64,000 bases of DNA from JBCAXA01 sp038534295 (GTDB lineage: Bacteria > Pseudomonadota > Gammaproteobacteria > Steroidobacterales > Woeseiaceae): assembly GCA_038534295.1 (NCBI GenBank), contig JBCAXA010000001.1, forward strand, positions 1,054,001 through 1,118,000, given 5' to 3'. Under the pieces are notes generated by a model that saw only the letters and a list, made by a program, of their open reading frames with translations, was not told where the DNA came from and ran no database searches. The position numbers and the translations under genes are program-made. Every line of letters begins with the position of its first letter. The stretch's first letter is position 1. This document shows, piece by piece, positions 1 through 7,266 of the stretch.

Positions 1-1860
1 GGACCCCGGTTCGTGAAACAACGTGTATAGCGCACGCAGCAGCTCTCGATTCGCCAACAGCGGCAGCTCTGTTTGCCGAGTGCCGCCGCGCTCGAAACCG
101 AAACCAGCCGTGGCATTCGCGCTTGGCTGCGTCTCGGCCACGAGGTCGAGAAAAACGCCATCGATGCCGACGTCATCGCGCAGGTCCGTGATGTGTCGGA
201 CCAAAAAGTCACGGTAGGCGTTGCTGGCCGCCGCCGGTCGAATGGCGCGGACCCCACCGCGCGTGCGACCGAAGCGCAGCGGCAACGCAGCGACGTCTGC
301 CGCAAGGTCCGACCACTCTGGCGCAGCCAGCGACAACTCGAGACCCACGTAGGCCAGTACGCGCAGGCCGCGCCGATGCGCGAGGTCACACAAACGCTTC
401 AATGCTGCACGCTCAGCAGCCGTACTTGGCCCGGGATAACCTTGCCAGCCGGTCCAACCCTGGTGGACGACGATGGTGCGCAGGCCATCCGCAACGGCTC
501 GATCTAGCGACGACGCAGCGGTTTTTGACGGCGCGTCGAGTCCTGCCGCAAGGCTACGTCGATAGGAACCTGCATCCAACCACCGTTGTCGCGTCAGGTG
601 CAGCGCGTCAGGAATTTGCAGTGGGTTGTACGCGGCGAGGCGCTCGGTCGATGGCAATGCGCGGACTGGGAGAATCTGCAGACCCAGCATCAGCGAATCG
701 CTCGCTGCCCTGGCAGCGCTGAGTCGCATCGAGAATTGGCAAGCGTCTTGTGTGCAGTGGCTGGATGCTGGCGCTTCGCGCACGTCGTACAACTGCCTGG
801 ACTCGGCGATCACCGCGATCCCGCGCGCCGCGTCATCGAGCACATAGACATTCGCGAATGGCCAGTTGGTCGCGGCATCGACAAGCGGCGCGTGACCGTA
901 ATCGGGCCCGTGTCGCTCGTCGGCGCTGTCATACACTTCCTGTGTCGGTCCCCAGCTCAACCCAAGGCCATTGCGGCGGTGCATATTGAGGGTCAGCGCT
1001 ATTGGCTGAGGCGCCTCGGATTGGGCCACGAAGGAATAGCGCAGCAGACCGTCGAACGACAGGAACCCGGTGAGGACGTAGCGGTCGTTGCCGGCTCGAA
1101 GTTCGCTGCGCCACGCTACGCAGGCTGGCGACTCTTCGACGAACGCCACCGGCGTCGCGACAGACAGCGCGTTCCCGTTGGCCCGCAATGCCGTCGGTGC
1201 GCTGAGCAGCGGCGCACCGGCCGCATGCACAGCGGCCGGTAAGCCGTTTTGCCCGAGGGTTATCGTTCGCCCAAGCACGTGCAGAGTCTCATCAACAACG
1301 TCAATCGGCTCGTACGGCGACGGGATGATCGCCCCAGCGTACCGAGCACATCCTGTCGAACGACCGCTCGCTCGTTTCGGTGCCTGCTTGGCGCCGTGCG
1401 ACTCGAGGTAGTTCCAATGCGCCGCGATACGTGCGTCGCCGGCGGGCAGGTTTTCGCCGAACGGGATGACCCGAAACGACACTCGGCCGATCGATGCTCC
1501 GGTCAGCTCGTCGCTGACGACGACGGTGTAGTCGCCGGGCGCCAGGAAATCGCCGGATGTATGAACGGTATCGAACAGGAGTGTCAGAGCAGCGCCGGAC
1601 GTATCGGCGGGAAGCCGCAGCGTCTGGCGAAAACGGCGGCGACCATCCAGAGTCAGTCGGATGCTCGTTTCGGCAGATCGAACACCGACAAGGTTGAAGC
1701 GGATCGACTCTCCGGGCTCGATCGCAATTGCTGTCGCGTGCTCGACGGCCAAGTCCGCTCGCGCGGCGCTAGCGCAAACAAACGCTGCCGCAATTACGAG
1801 CGCCGCTGCCGAGCGCAACAGTGGTGATGCCGTCGCGTTACATGCCAAGCGCGAGCCCAT
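1..1860 (-). CDS. secreted glycosidase-like TIM-barrel protein, 3' end outside window
   Basis: The reverse frame is open from an ATG at 1860 to the left edge, so about 620 residues are visible and the C terminus is missing. Residues 1-33 form a signal peptide (hydrophobic run ALVIAAAFVCAS, then AARA). A beta-rich region follows to about residue 430. The rest looks like a TIM barrel: VVHQGWTGWQGYPGP, then HRRGLRVLAYVGLELS, then GIDGVFLDLVAE near residue 565, where an acidic residue at a strand end is typical of retaining glycosidases. I do not recognise the exact family; the layout recalls uncharacterised DUF6067 or GH-like proteins. The start overlaps the end of the upstream glycosyltransferase by 23 bases, so the two are probably cotranscribed and act on the same glycan. 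The ATG start is my choice; an internal TTG 12 bases downstream is also possible. Confidence 0.72.
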   Translation of the reverse strand, partial: MGSRLACNATASPLLRSAAALVIAAAFVCASAARADLAVEHATAIAIEPGESIRFNLVGVRSAETSIRLTLDGRRRFRQTLRLPADTSGAALTLLFDTVHTSGDFLAPGDYTVVVSDELTGASIGRVSFRVIPFGENLPAGDARIAAHWNYLESHGAKQAPKRASGRSTGCARYAGAIIPSPYEPIDVVDETLHVLGRTITLGQNGLPAAVHAAGAPLLSAPTALRANGNALSVATPVAFVEESPACVAWRSELRAGNDRYVLTGFLSFDGLLRYSFVAQSEAPQPIALTLNMHRRNGLGLSWGPTQEVYDSADERHGPDYGHAPLVDAATNWPFANVYVLDDAARGIAVIAESRQLYDVREAPASSHCTQDACQFSMRLSAARAASDSLMLGLQILPVRALPSTERLAAYNPLQIPDALHLTRQRWLDAGSYRRSLAAGLDAPSKTAASSLDRAVADGLRTIVVHQGWTGWQGYPGPSTAAERAALKRLCDLAHRRGLRVLAYVGLELSLAAPEWSDLAADVAALPLRFGRTRGGVRAIRPAAASNAYRDFLVRHITDLRDDVGIDGVFLDLVAETQPSANATAGFGFERGGTRQTELPLLANRELLRALYTLFHEPGS

Positions 1861-2968
1861 AGATTGCTTGCGTCTTTGCCAATACCGTTTCCTGATCGTA
1901 CTCCGTCGCGAAATGCTCGCGACTCTTCCGACCCATCGAGCGGCGCAGTTCCGGGGAGGCAATCAGCCGATCGACGGCGGCGGCGAGTTTTTCGATGTCG
2001 CCGGCCGGTACCAGAAACCCATTCTGGCCGTCGACAACAATTTCTCGACAGCCTGGCACGTCGTACGCAACCAAGGGACGACCGCTGGCGGCCGCCTCGA
2101 CCAAAACACGCGGCACGCCTTCGCCATAGCGAGTTGGCAATATGACGACATCGACTTCGCGGAACAATGCGGCCATGTCGTCGACGTGCCCCAACAGCTC
2201 GACGGCACCGCGACCGGCACAGTCATCGAGATAGGCCTGCGACACGGCGTCGGGATTGCCCTCATCGATGCTGCCGGCGATGAGAAAGTGAACGTTCGGC
2301 AATTCCGCATACCGCTGGCCGATATCGACGAAATCACGTATTCCCTTTGCCCACAGCAAACGTGCCGCAAATAGCAGCCGGCAGCCGTCTTGTTCCGCCA
2401 CGTCGCTCGCGACGGCGAAGCGCTTGCCATCGACACCCGAGCCGCGAATGAGATGCGTGCGCTCCGCGGGCATTAGTGCATGGCGTTTGAACACCGCAAC
2501 ATCGTCGGGATTTTGCAGAATGAGCTGCGTCGTTCGACCAGCCAACGCCACTTTCAGCAGTCCATCCACAAGTCGGCGCAACAGCGGCCGCTGCTCGGAC
2601 GAATAGACGGTGCCCATGCCGGCCACGGCGTTAACCACAGCCGAGACGCCGACCAACTTTGCTGCCAACGATCCGTAAACGACGCACTTGATCGTGAAAT
2701 GATGAACGAGATCCGGTCTCTCGCGCCGATAAATCCGCACCAGGGCCGCGAGCGGTGCGAGTTCGGAGAGCGGGTTGACGCTGCGCCGTCGCAACGGCAG
2801 CTCCAACCAGCGAAAACCAGCCGCTTCCAATCGCTCGACATAAGGCCCCGTCGGTGACAGCAACACAACGTCATTGCCCTGTCGCTGCAGATACTCGGCG
2901 AGTCCCAAGCGAAAATTGAACAAATACCAGTCCGTATTGGCAACGAGCAGGATCTTTTTAGCCGTCAT
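1838..2968 (-). CDS. GT4 family glycosyltransferase (PglA/WbpX-like)
   Basis: A 376-residue GT-B enzyme that should transfer a sugar from a nucleotide sugar to a lipid-linked acceptor at the cytoplasmic face of the inner membrane. The N-terminal Rossmann half carries ILLVANTDWYLFNFRLGLA, the usual opening of the PglA-like GT4 subgroup, with HHFTIKCVVYGSLAA and AGMGTVYSS further on. The C-terminal half has the donor-binding pattern: FAARLLWAKGIRDFVD, LGHVDDMAALF, then YGEGVPRVLVEAAASGRPLVAYDVPGCREIV, where the E-x7-E-type motif lies. An in-frame GTG/ATG further upstream would add 37 poorly conserved residues, so I start at the ATG before TAKKILLVANTDW. It sits with a secreted glycosidase-like gene, suggesting an exopolysaccharide or O-antigen function; the acceptor is unknown. 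Confidence 0.88.
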   Translation of the reverse strand: MTAKKILLVANTDWYLFNFRLGLAEYLQRQGNDVVLLSPTGPYVERLEAAGFRWLELPLRRRSVNPLSELAPLAALVRIYRRERPDLVHHFTIKCVVYGSLAAKLVGVSAVVNAVAGMGTVYSSEQRPLLRRLVDGLLKVALAGRTTQLILQNPDDVAVFKRHALMPAERTHLIRGSGVDGKRFAVASDVAEQDGCRLLFAARLLWAKGIRDFVDIGQRYAELPNVHFLIAGSIDEGNPDAVSQAYLDDCAGRGAVELLGHVDDMAALFREVDVVILPTRYGEGVPRVLVEAAASGRPLVAYDVPGCREIVVDGQNGFLVPAGDIEKLAAAVDRLIASPELRRSMGRKSREHFATEYDQETVLAKTQAIYGLALGM

Positions 2969-3044
2969 GCGGTCGTCTTGCCGGGCGCGCGTGGAATCAG
3001 AGAAAATGCGTGGGAGCTCAAGGAAGACTCTGACTGAGGATCGG

Positions 3045-3075
3045 CACGTTACGAGACGACTGTGACCGTAACGTG
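3045..3075. promoter_or_regulatory. 9-bp inverted repeat between divergent genes
   Basis: CACGTTACG at 3045-3053 and its exact reverse complement CGTAACGTG at 3067-3075 flank a 13-base spacer. The site lies between the glycosyltransferase start (2968, reverse) and the secreted protein start (3183, forward). It has no T-tract, so it is more likely an operator than a terminator. No regulator can be assigned from the sequence. Confidence 0.3.
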
Positions 3076-3182
3076 ACAACGGCGGACGACGCCTCGCGCG
3101 GTATCTCGCCGATCGCCCTGTGCAGGCGTTCGGGCGAACACTGAATCAATGCGCCGAGCAACGGCGCACGAGGGATTGAACG

Positions 3183-3866
3183 ATGGCCAGATTGCTTTTC
3201 GTGTTGCTGCTCGGAACGCTTAGCGCGTTATCAGCCAACGCTCAAGACCCTAGCTTGTACCTGCCCGTCGATCGGCCGGTTGCAGTCGATGTCATGCAAG
3301 TCGCCGCCCCCGATGATTTCCAGCGGTTGCGGCAACGACTCGTTGAAGCTTGGGAAGAGGACCCCTACTGGTTTATGAGTCATGTTGGCGCGTATGACTC
3401 GTGGTCGGCGACCCCGTACGACCCGAAACTCGGCATGAGCGAGGTGGAGTTCGAGCGCTTCGTCAATATTGTCGATCTGGAAGTCAGTCTGGAGTCAATC
3501 GGCACGCTGGATCTGAATGCGCACTCGGACATGACCGGATTGAATTTGAAATTGGAAACGCAGCCGCAAAACTTCCCGCTGCATGGCGTGCGCTACAACG
3601 GCGAAGAGGATTATTTCGTCAGCAAGTTTGGCCGACTGGAACGCCGCGCGGTGTTTACGAGCAGCACCGTCGATCCGGAAATCGGTCGTTGGAGCGGAAT
3701 CGAATACGGTCTCGCCAAAGTCGAAGGCAACCTAATGACGGTCGTTGAAATCAAGACCGGACAGCGCGAACTCGACAGCAAGTACGTACTCGTTTACCGC
3801 ATCGTGCAGCAGAAGCGCAACGAGCGCGGCAAGATCTTCGAAACGATACTGCTGTACGAAATGTAG
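3183..3866 (+). CDS. secreted protein of unknown function
   Basis: A 227-residue protein with a clear signal peptide (residues 1-20, LLFVLLLGTLSALSANA, cleavage before QDPSL). The mature part is beta-rich, without cysteines or membrane segments. It contains a WEEDPYWFMSHVGAYDSW stretch near residue 60 and ends VLVYRIVQQKRNERGKIFETILLYEM. I do not recognise the family. AGGGATTG lies just before the ATG and serves as ribosome-binding site. It is transcribed alone, away from the glycosyltransferase pair, and converges on the aminotransferase gene. Periplasmic location is inferred from the leader only. Confidence 0.7.
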   Translation: MARLLFVLLLGTLSALSANAQDPSLYLPVDRPVAVDVMQVAAPDDFQRLRQRLVEAWEEDPYWFMSHVGAYDSWSATPYDPKLGMSEVEFERFVNIVDLEVSLESIGTLDLNAHSDMTGLNLKLETQPQNFPLHGVRYNGEEDYFVSKFGRLERRAVFTSSTVDPEIGRWSGIEYGLAKVEGNLMTVVEIKTGQRELDSKYVLVYRIVQQKRNERGKIFETILLYEM

Positions 3867-3889
3867 CCAGCGACGCGTGCGCGACGACG

Positions 3890-5002
3890 TCAGCAGCCGC
3901 TGGCCTCGATAAGCGCATCGGCAATAAAGTTGGCGCGCGCTTTGGTCGCATTGTCGCCCATGAGACCGATACGCCAGGCCTTGCCGGCAAACTTTCCGAG
4001 CCCCGCACCGAGCTCAATGCTCCGGGTAGCCAAAAGCTGACTGCGAACGTGCGCGTCGTCGACGCCGTCCGGGATGCGTACTAGGGTCAACGACGCAAGC
4101 CGGTCGGCTGGCGCGACGAGCAGCTCGAGACCGGCGCTTTCCAATCGCGCGTAAAGCTCGGCCGCCGCATCGGCGTGGCGCTGCCAGCGCGTTGCAAGGG
4201 TCTCGCTCTCAACCAAGCGCAACGCCTCATTGATCGCATACAGCGAATTGACCGGCGCCGTGTGATGGTAAGCGCGTTTCTTCTCGCCGCTCTCGTAGTA
4301 ATTGGCGAGCAGGCTGATGTCGCCGAACCAGCTTTGCACCGGCGTCCGGCGTGCCTTTACGCGCTCAACAGCGCGCGGTGAATACGTCACCGGTGACAGG
4401 CCGGGCACGCAGGCCAAGCATTTTTGCGACCCCGAATACGCCACGTCGATTTGCCAATCGTCGACGCCGAGCGGGACACCGGACAGCGACGTCACGCAGT
4501 CGGCGACAACCAGACAGTCGTACTCACGACCCAGCGCCGCCAGTCGTTTGGCATCGGAGCGCACGCCGGTGCTGGTCTCTGCGTGCACAAAAGCCAGCAG
4601 CACCGCGTCCGGATGGGCGCGTAGCGCTGCGTCGACTGCTTCGGGATCGACGGGCGTTCCCCAGTCATTTTCAACGGCGACCACGTCGGCGCCGGCGCGC
4701 TGCGCGATGTCGCGCATGCGGCCACCGAATACACCGTTGATGCAGATAATCGCCTTATCGCCTGGCTCCAAAAGATTGGTCAGGCTCGCTTCCATGCCGA
4801 TGGTGCCGGGCGCCGACATCACAAAGGTCAATGGATTCGATGTCTGGTAGCAGTAGCGCAGGCGCGCACTGACCTCGTCCATCAAGGTCAGAAACTCGGG
4901 GTCGAGGTGGCCGATCGTCGGCATTGCCAAGGCATCGAGAATCGGGCCCGGTACGTTGGTGGGACCTGGACCGAACAAGTGGCGCTGGGGAATTTGAGTC
5001 AC
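3890..5002 (-). CDS. class V aminotransferase (alanine/serine-glyoxylate type)
   Basis: A 370-residue fold-type I PLP enzyme of the alanine-glyoxylate / serine-glyoxylate / serine-pyruvate aminotransferase group. It opens with RHLFGPGPTNVPGPILDALAMPTIGHLDPEF, the family N-terminal substrate loop. The Schiff-base lysine is in YSGSQKCLACVPGLSPV, preceded by VADCVTSLSGVPLGVDDW, which carries the pyridine-binding Asp. HHTAPVNSLYAINEAL is also typical. Length fits the family (about 360-400). The start codon is GTG. The cytosolic reaction would convert glyoxylate to glycine using alanine or serine as donor; the donor cannot be chosen from sequence. It is transcribed alone and converges on the gene to its left. 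Confidence 0.88.
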   Translation of the reverse strand: MTQIPQRHLFGPGPTNVPGPILDALAMPTIGHLDPEFLTLMDEVSARLRYCYQTSNPLTFVMSAPGTIGMEASLTNLLEPGDKAIICINGVFGGRMRDIAQRAGADVVAVENDWGTPVDPEAVDAALRAHPDAVLLAFVHAETSTGVRSDAKRLAALGREYDCLVVADCVTSLSGVPLGVDDWQIDVAYSGSQKCLACVPGLSPVTYSPRAVERVKARRTPVQSWFGDISLLANYYESGEKKRAYHHTAPVNSLYAINEALRLVESETLATRWQRHADAAAELYARLESAGLELLVAPADRLASLTLVRIPDGVDDAHVRSQLLATRSIELGAGLGKFAGKAWRIGLMGDNATKARANFIADALIEASGC

Positions 5003-5238
5003 GCGTTCACGGCTCCGCTCATCATCACGATCGCGGAGAGTAACCCGTCGGCGTTAAGTATTCACGAGCACCGAAACGCAGCAGAAGCGGTGGTAGTATC
5101 GCGACAGCGCAGCGCCCCGGTGGCCGGCATGAAGAATGGAGATCGAACATCGCCACAACCCACATTGGCCGACCGATCCGGCAAGCACTAGCCCGCCGCA
5201 CCGCCCTTTCGCTCGACGTTCGGGGTGCCTATCGCAGC

Positions 5239-5736
5239 ATGGCCGATCACGCCGCAACGCTGGTCGTGTTCTGCGCCCTAATGACGTTGGCCGCATCATC
5301 CGGAACGATCTTCATCGCTCGAGCACAAATTTCAGAAGCGCAAATATTGTCGGCGCAAGCCAGGCTGAGCAGTGTCGCGTATCGGGCCGAGCGCGGCACT
5401 TGGGCGCCGACGAGACTCGTCGCACAGCACCAGGCACTCGGACCCCATGCGGGAACTCGACTACCTGGAGTCGAGGGCTCGTACGTCGCCAGCGTCTGGA
5501 TCCACGACGACGGCGCGATCGACGTCGACTTCAAGACGACTGACGAATACCGGCAGATAGCGGCAGAGATTCGTGGGAAAACCTTGTCGCTGCGACCGGT
5601 GTCCGCCCGAGCGATTTCCGGCGCCCCGATTGCATGGCACTGCGGACCCGCGTCGACGGATCCGCGACGGCGCGTGTTCGGACGAGATCGTACGAGCGTT
5701 TCACTCGGCGTTTTGCTCAGACCGTGTCGATTGTGA
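5239..5736 (+). CDS. pilin-like protein without a prepilin leader
   Basis: A 165-residue protein with one N-terminal membrane helix (TLVVFCALMTLAASSGTIFIA) followed by a globular part that resembles the classical pilin two genes downstream. Compare GSYVASVWIHDDGAIDVDF with GNYVTRVEIRNGALDVEF, and GKTLSLRPVSARAISGAPIAWHCG with GKRLSLRPIVVTGSPASPYSWSCG. Unlike that pilin it lacks the GFTLIELM class III leader and the Glu5 needed for normal processing and assembly. The upstream frame is open for many codons but has no ATG, GTG or TTG, so I keep the ATG at 5239. The stop shares one base with the next start (TGATG). The last 30 residues (from PASTDP) look unlike a pilin. It may be a minor or decayed pilin, or an accessory subunit. 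Confidence 0.6.
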   Translation: MADHAATLVVFCALMTLAASSGTIFIARAQISEAQILSAQARLSSVAYRAERGTWAPTRLVAQHQALGPHAGTRLPGVEGSYVASVWIHDDGAIDVDFKTTDEYRQIAAEIRGKTLSLRPVSARAISGAPIAWHCGPASTDPRRRVFGRDRTSVSLGVLLRPCRL

Positions 5737-6722
5737 TGCGCGCATCGGCAAGCGAGCGTTCGCTGTTCATCGCGCGACATGTCGCCGAGCTCGGCAAATC
5801 CATGCCGCCCCACGAAGCGTTCAGGCGCGTTCGCAATACGCTGGCGCCAACGTACGGGCCGGAGATCGACGCGCTCGCTCAGTTGTTTGACGCACAGGCG
5901 GCTGAAAAGAAACCTAGTTCTAAACCGGCGTTTCCGGCGCTGACAGCCTTGTTGCCGCATGTACCAAACAACAAAGCCGTTTTTTTTCAGGAGTTTGTCG
6001 ACCTGCTCGCAGAGCATCGAACGGTGTTCAAGACGTTTTGGCACAGCTTCGCAACGTTGATGTTGTACGTCCTGTTTCTTTTCGGTATCGCCGTTACGGT
6101 GCTCGCGATTTACCGATTTTACGTGATGACGTCTTTTGAAGGTTTTTTCGTGACGCTCGGCGGGCAACTACCTGAAAATACAAAGTTCCTGCTGACTTGG
6201 TTGCCGCAAGTGCTGCCGGGACTATTTGCAGTGTGGGCGGTGTTTTTCATCGCTGGAATGCTGGTGATTTACGTCGGCTTCAAACGTATCGAAACCTTCT
6301 CGCCACTGCCGAGTTGGGCAGCTCGGCTACCGCTGGTCGGTCGACTGGCGCGCGTGTACGCAGATGGACTGTTCGTGCACCTGCTGCGTCTATTGAGACT
6401 GCACAACGTTGACGAGACCGATGCCGTAAAGCTCGCGTCAGCGAACGCATTCGGCGGCGAACGCTTTGTCGACCAACTCTCTGCTGCTGAACGAATCACG
6501 CTGAACTCGACCATCGATCGCCTGGCGGCGGCCGAGCGACTCGGACAGCTAGACGAAGAGCTGGATTACCTGGGCCAGCAATATCTGCTGCAAGCACCGT
6601 TGCTGTTGGCAAAAGCCCGTGATCGGGTCGCCTTTGTTGTCAAATTGACGTTGTTCGTACTCGTCGGCGCCATTGTGTACGCCATGTACTTGCCAATTTT
6701 CAGAATGGGAGCTGTCGTATGA
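5736..6722 (+). CDS. divergent GspF/PilC-like inner-membrane protein
   Basis: A 328-residue membrane protein between two pilin-type genes. The C terminus AMYLPIFRMGAVV matches the conserved end of GspF/PilC platform proteins, and the protein has membrane helices near residues 105-130, 165-195 and 305-320. The N-terminal half (SERSLFIARHVAELGKSMPPHEAFRRV) looks like the first GspF cytoplasmic domain. Family members assemble pilin subunits at the inner membrane. It is shorter than usual (about 400) and weakly conserved. The ATG at 5736 overlaps the stop of the previous gene by one base, which favours it over an in-frame ATG at 5634. The end overlaps the pilin start by ATGA. No ATPase (PilB) or peptidase (PilD) gene is nearby, so it must borrow these or act differently. 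Confidence 0.7.
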   Translation: MRASASERSLFIARHVAELGKSMPPHEAFRRVRNTLAPTYGPEIDALAQLFDAQAAEKKPSSKPAFPALTALLPHVPNNKAVFFQEFVDLLAEHRTVFKTFWHSFATLMLYVLFLFGIAVTVLAIYRFYVMTSFEGFFVTLGGQLPENTKFLLTWLPQVLPGLFAVWAVFFIAGMLVIYVGFKRIETFSPLPSWAARLPLVGRLARVYADGLFVHLLRLLRLHNVDETDAVKLASANAFGGERFVDQLSAAERITLNSTIDRLAAAERLGQLDEELDYLGQQYLLQAPLLLAKARDRVAFVVKLTLFVLVGAIVYAMYLPIFRMGAVV

Positions 6723-7210
6723 ATTTCCGATCAGCCACATCGAGCGGCTTTACGCTCATCGAGCTCATGATCGTCGTGGCGATCATCGGCATACTCGCGT
6801 CAATTGCGATTCCCGCGTACCAGGACTACACCATTCGTGCGCAAGTGGTGGAAGCGTTTTCGATAACCGGCGAGTTGAAAGTTTCAATCAAGGATTTTCA
6901 CAGGGATCGCGGTCGTTTCCCGACCGACAATGCCGAAGCCGGCGTACCGGAGCCCGAATTTCTCATCGGCAACTACGTCACGCGCGTCGAAATTCGCAAT
7001 GGCGCATTGGACGTCGAGTTTGGCAACTATGTGAATACGATGCTGGCGGGCAAGCGCCTGTCGCTGCGTCCGATTGTCGTCACAGGCAGTCCGGCCAGCC
7101 CGTATTCATGGTCCTGTGGATACCGAGAACCTCCCGCAGGCATGGAAGCTGTGACCAGCAACTCGACGGATGTCGAGTATCGATACCTGCCGTCTTCCTG
7201 CCGACCCTAA
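6719..7210 (+). CDS. pilA: type IV pilin, PilA-like
   Basis: A 163-residue type IV pilin. The leader MNFRSATSSG is cut by prepilin peptidase before FTLIELMIVVAIIGILASIA, with Glu at position 5 of the mature protein. The long hydrophobic helix runs into AYQDYTIRAQVVEAFS, the usual pilin alpha-1 region. The C-terminal domain carries a disulphide-loop pair (SWSCGYREPP and the final SSCRP). The start codon overlaps the GspF-like stop (ATGA), so the two are translationally coupled, and a strong terminator follows within 5 bases. A major-subunit role is likely but not proven, because the genome may hold other pilA copies. Confidence 0.9.
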   Translation: MNFRSATSSGFTLIELMIVVAIIGILASIAIPAYQDYTIRAQVVEAFSITGELKVSIKDFHRDRGRFPTDNAEAGVPEPEFLIGNYVTRVEIRNGALDVEFGNYVNTMLAGKRLSLRPIVVTGSPASPYSWSCGYREPPAGMEAVTSNSTDVEYRYLPSSCRP

Positions 7211-7250
7211 AAAAAGCCGCTGCCGGTGAACCGACAGCGGCTCTTTTTCG
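7211..7250. terminator. two-way intrinsic terminator
   Basis: AGCCGCTG (7215-7222) pairs with CAGCGGCT (7235-7242). A T-run follows on the forward strand (7243-7248) and an A-run precedes the stem, giving a T-run on the reverse strand. It ends the pilin operon and the convergent TonB receptor gene. Confidence 0.9.
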
Positions 7251-7266
7251 GTCGTGCGACTCGACG

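Noticed and set aside
23..1827. Several forward-strand frames of 100-218 residues
   Set aside because: They are antisense to one reverse frame open from 1860 to the left edge that has a signal peptide and a glycosidase-like barrel. The forward translations are Arg/Ala/Gly-rich shadow sequences.
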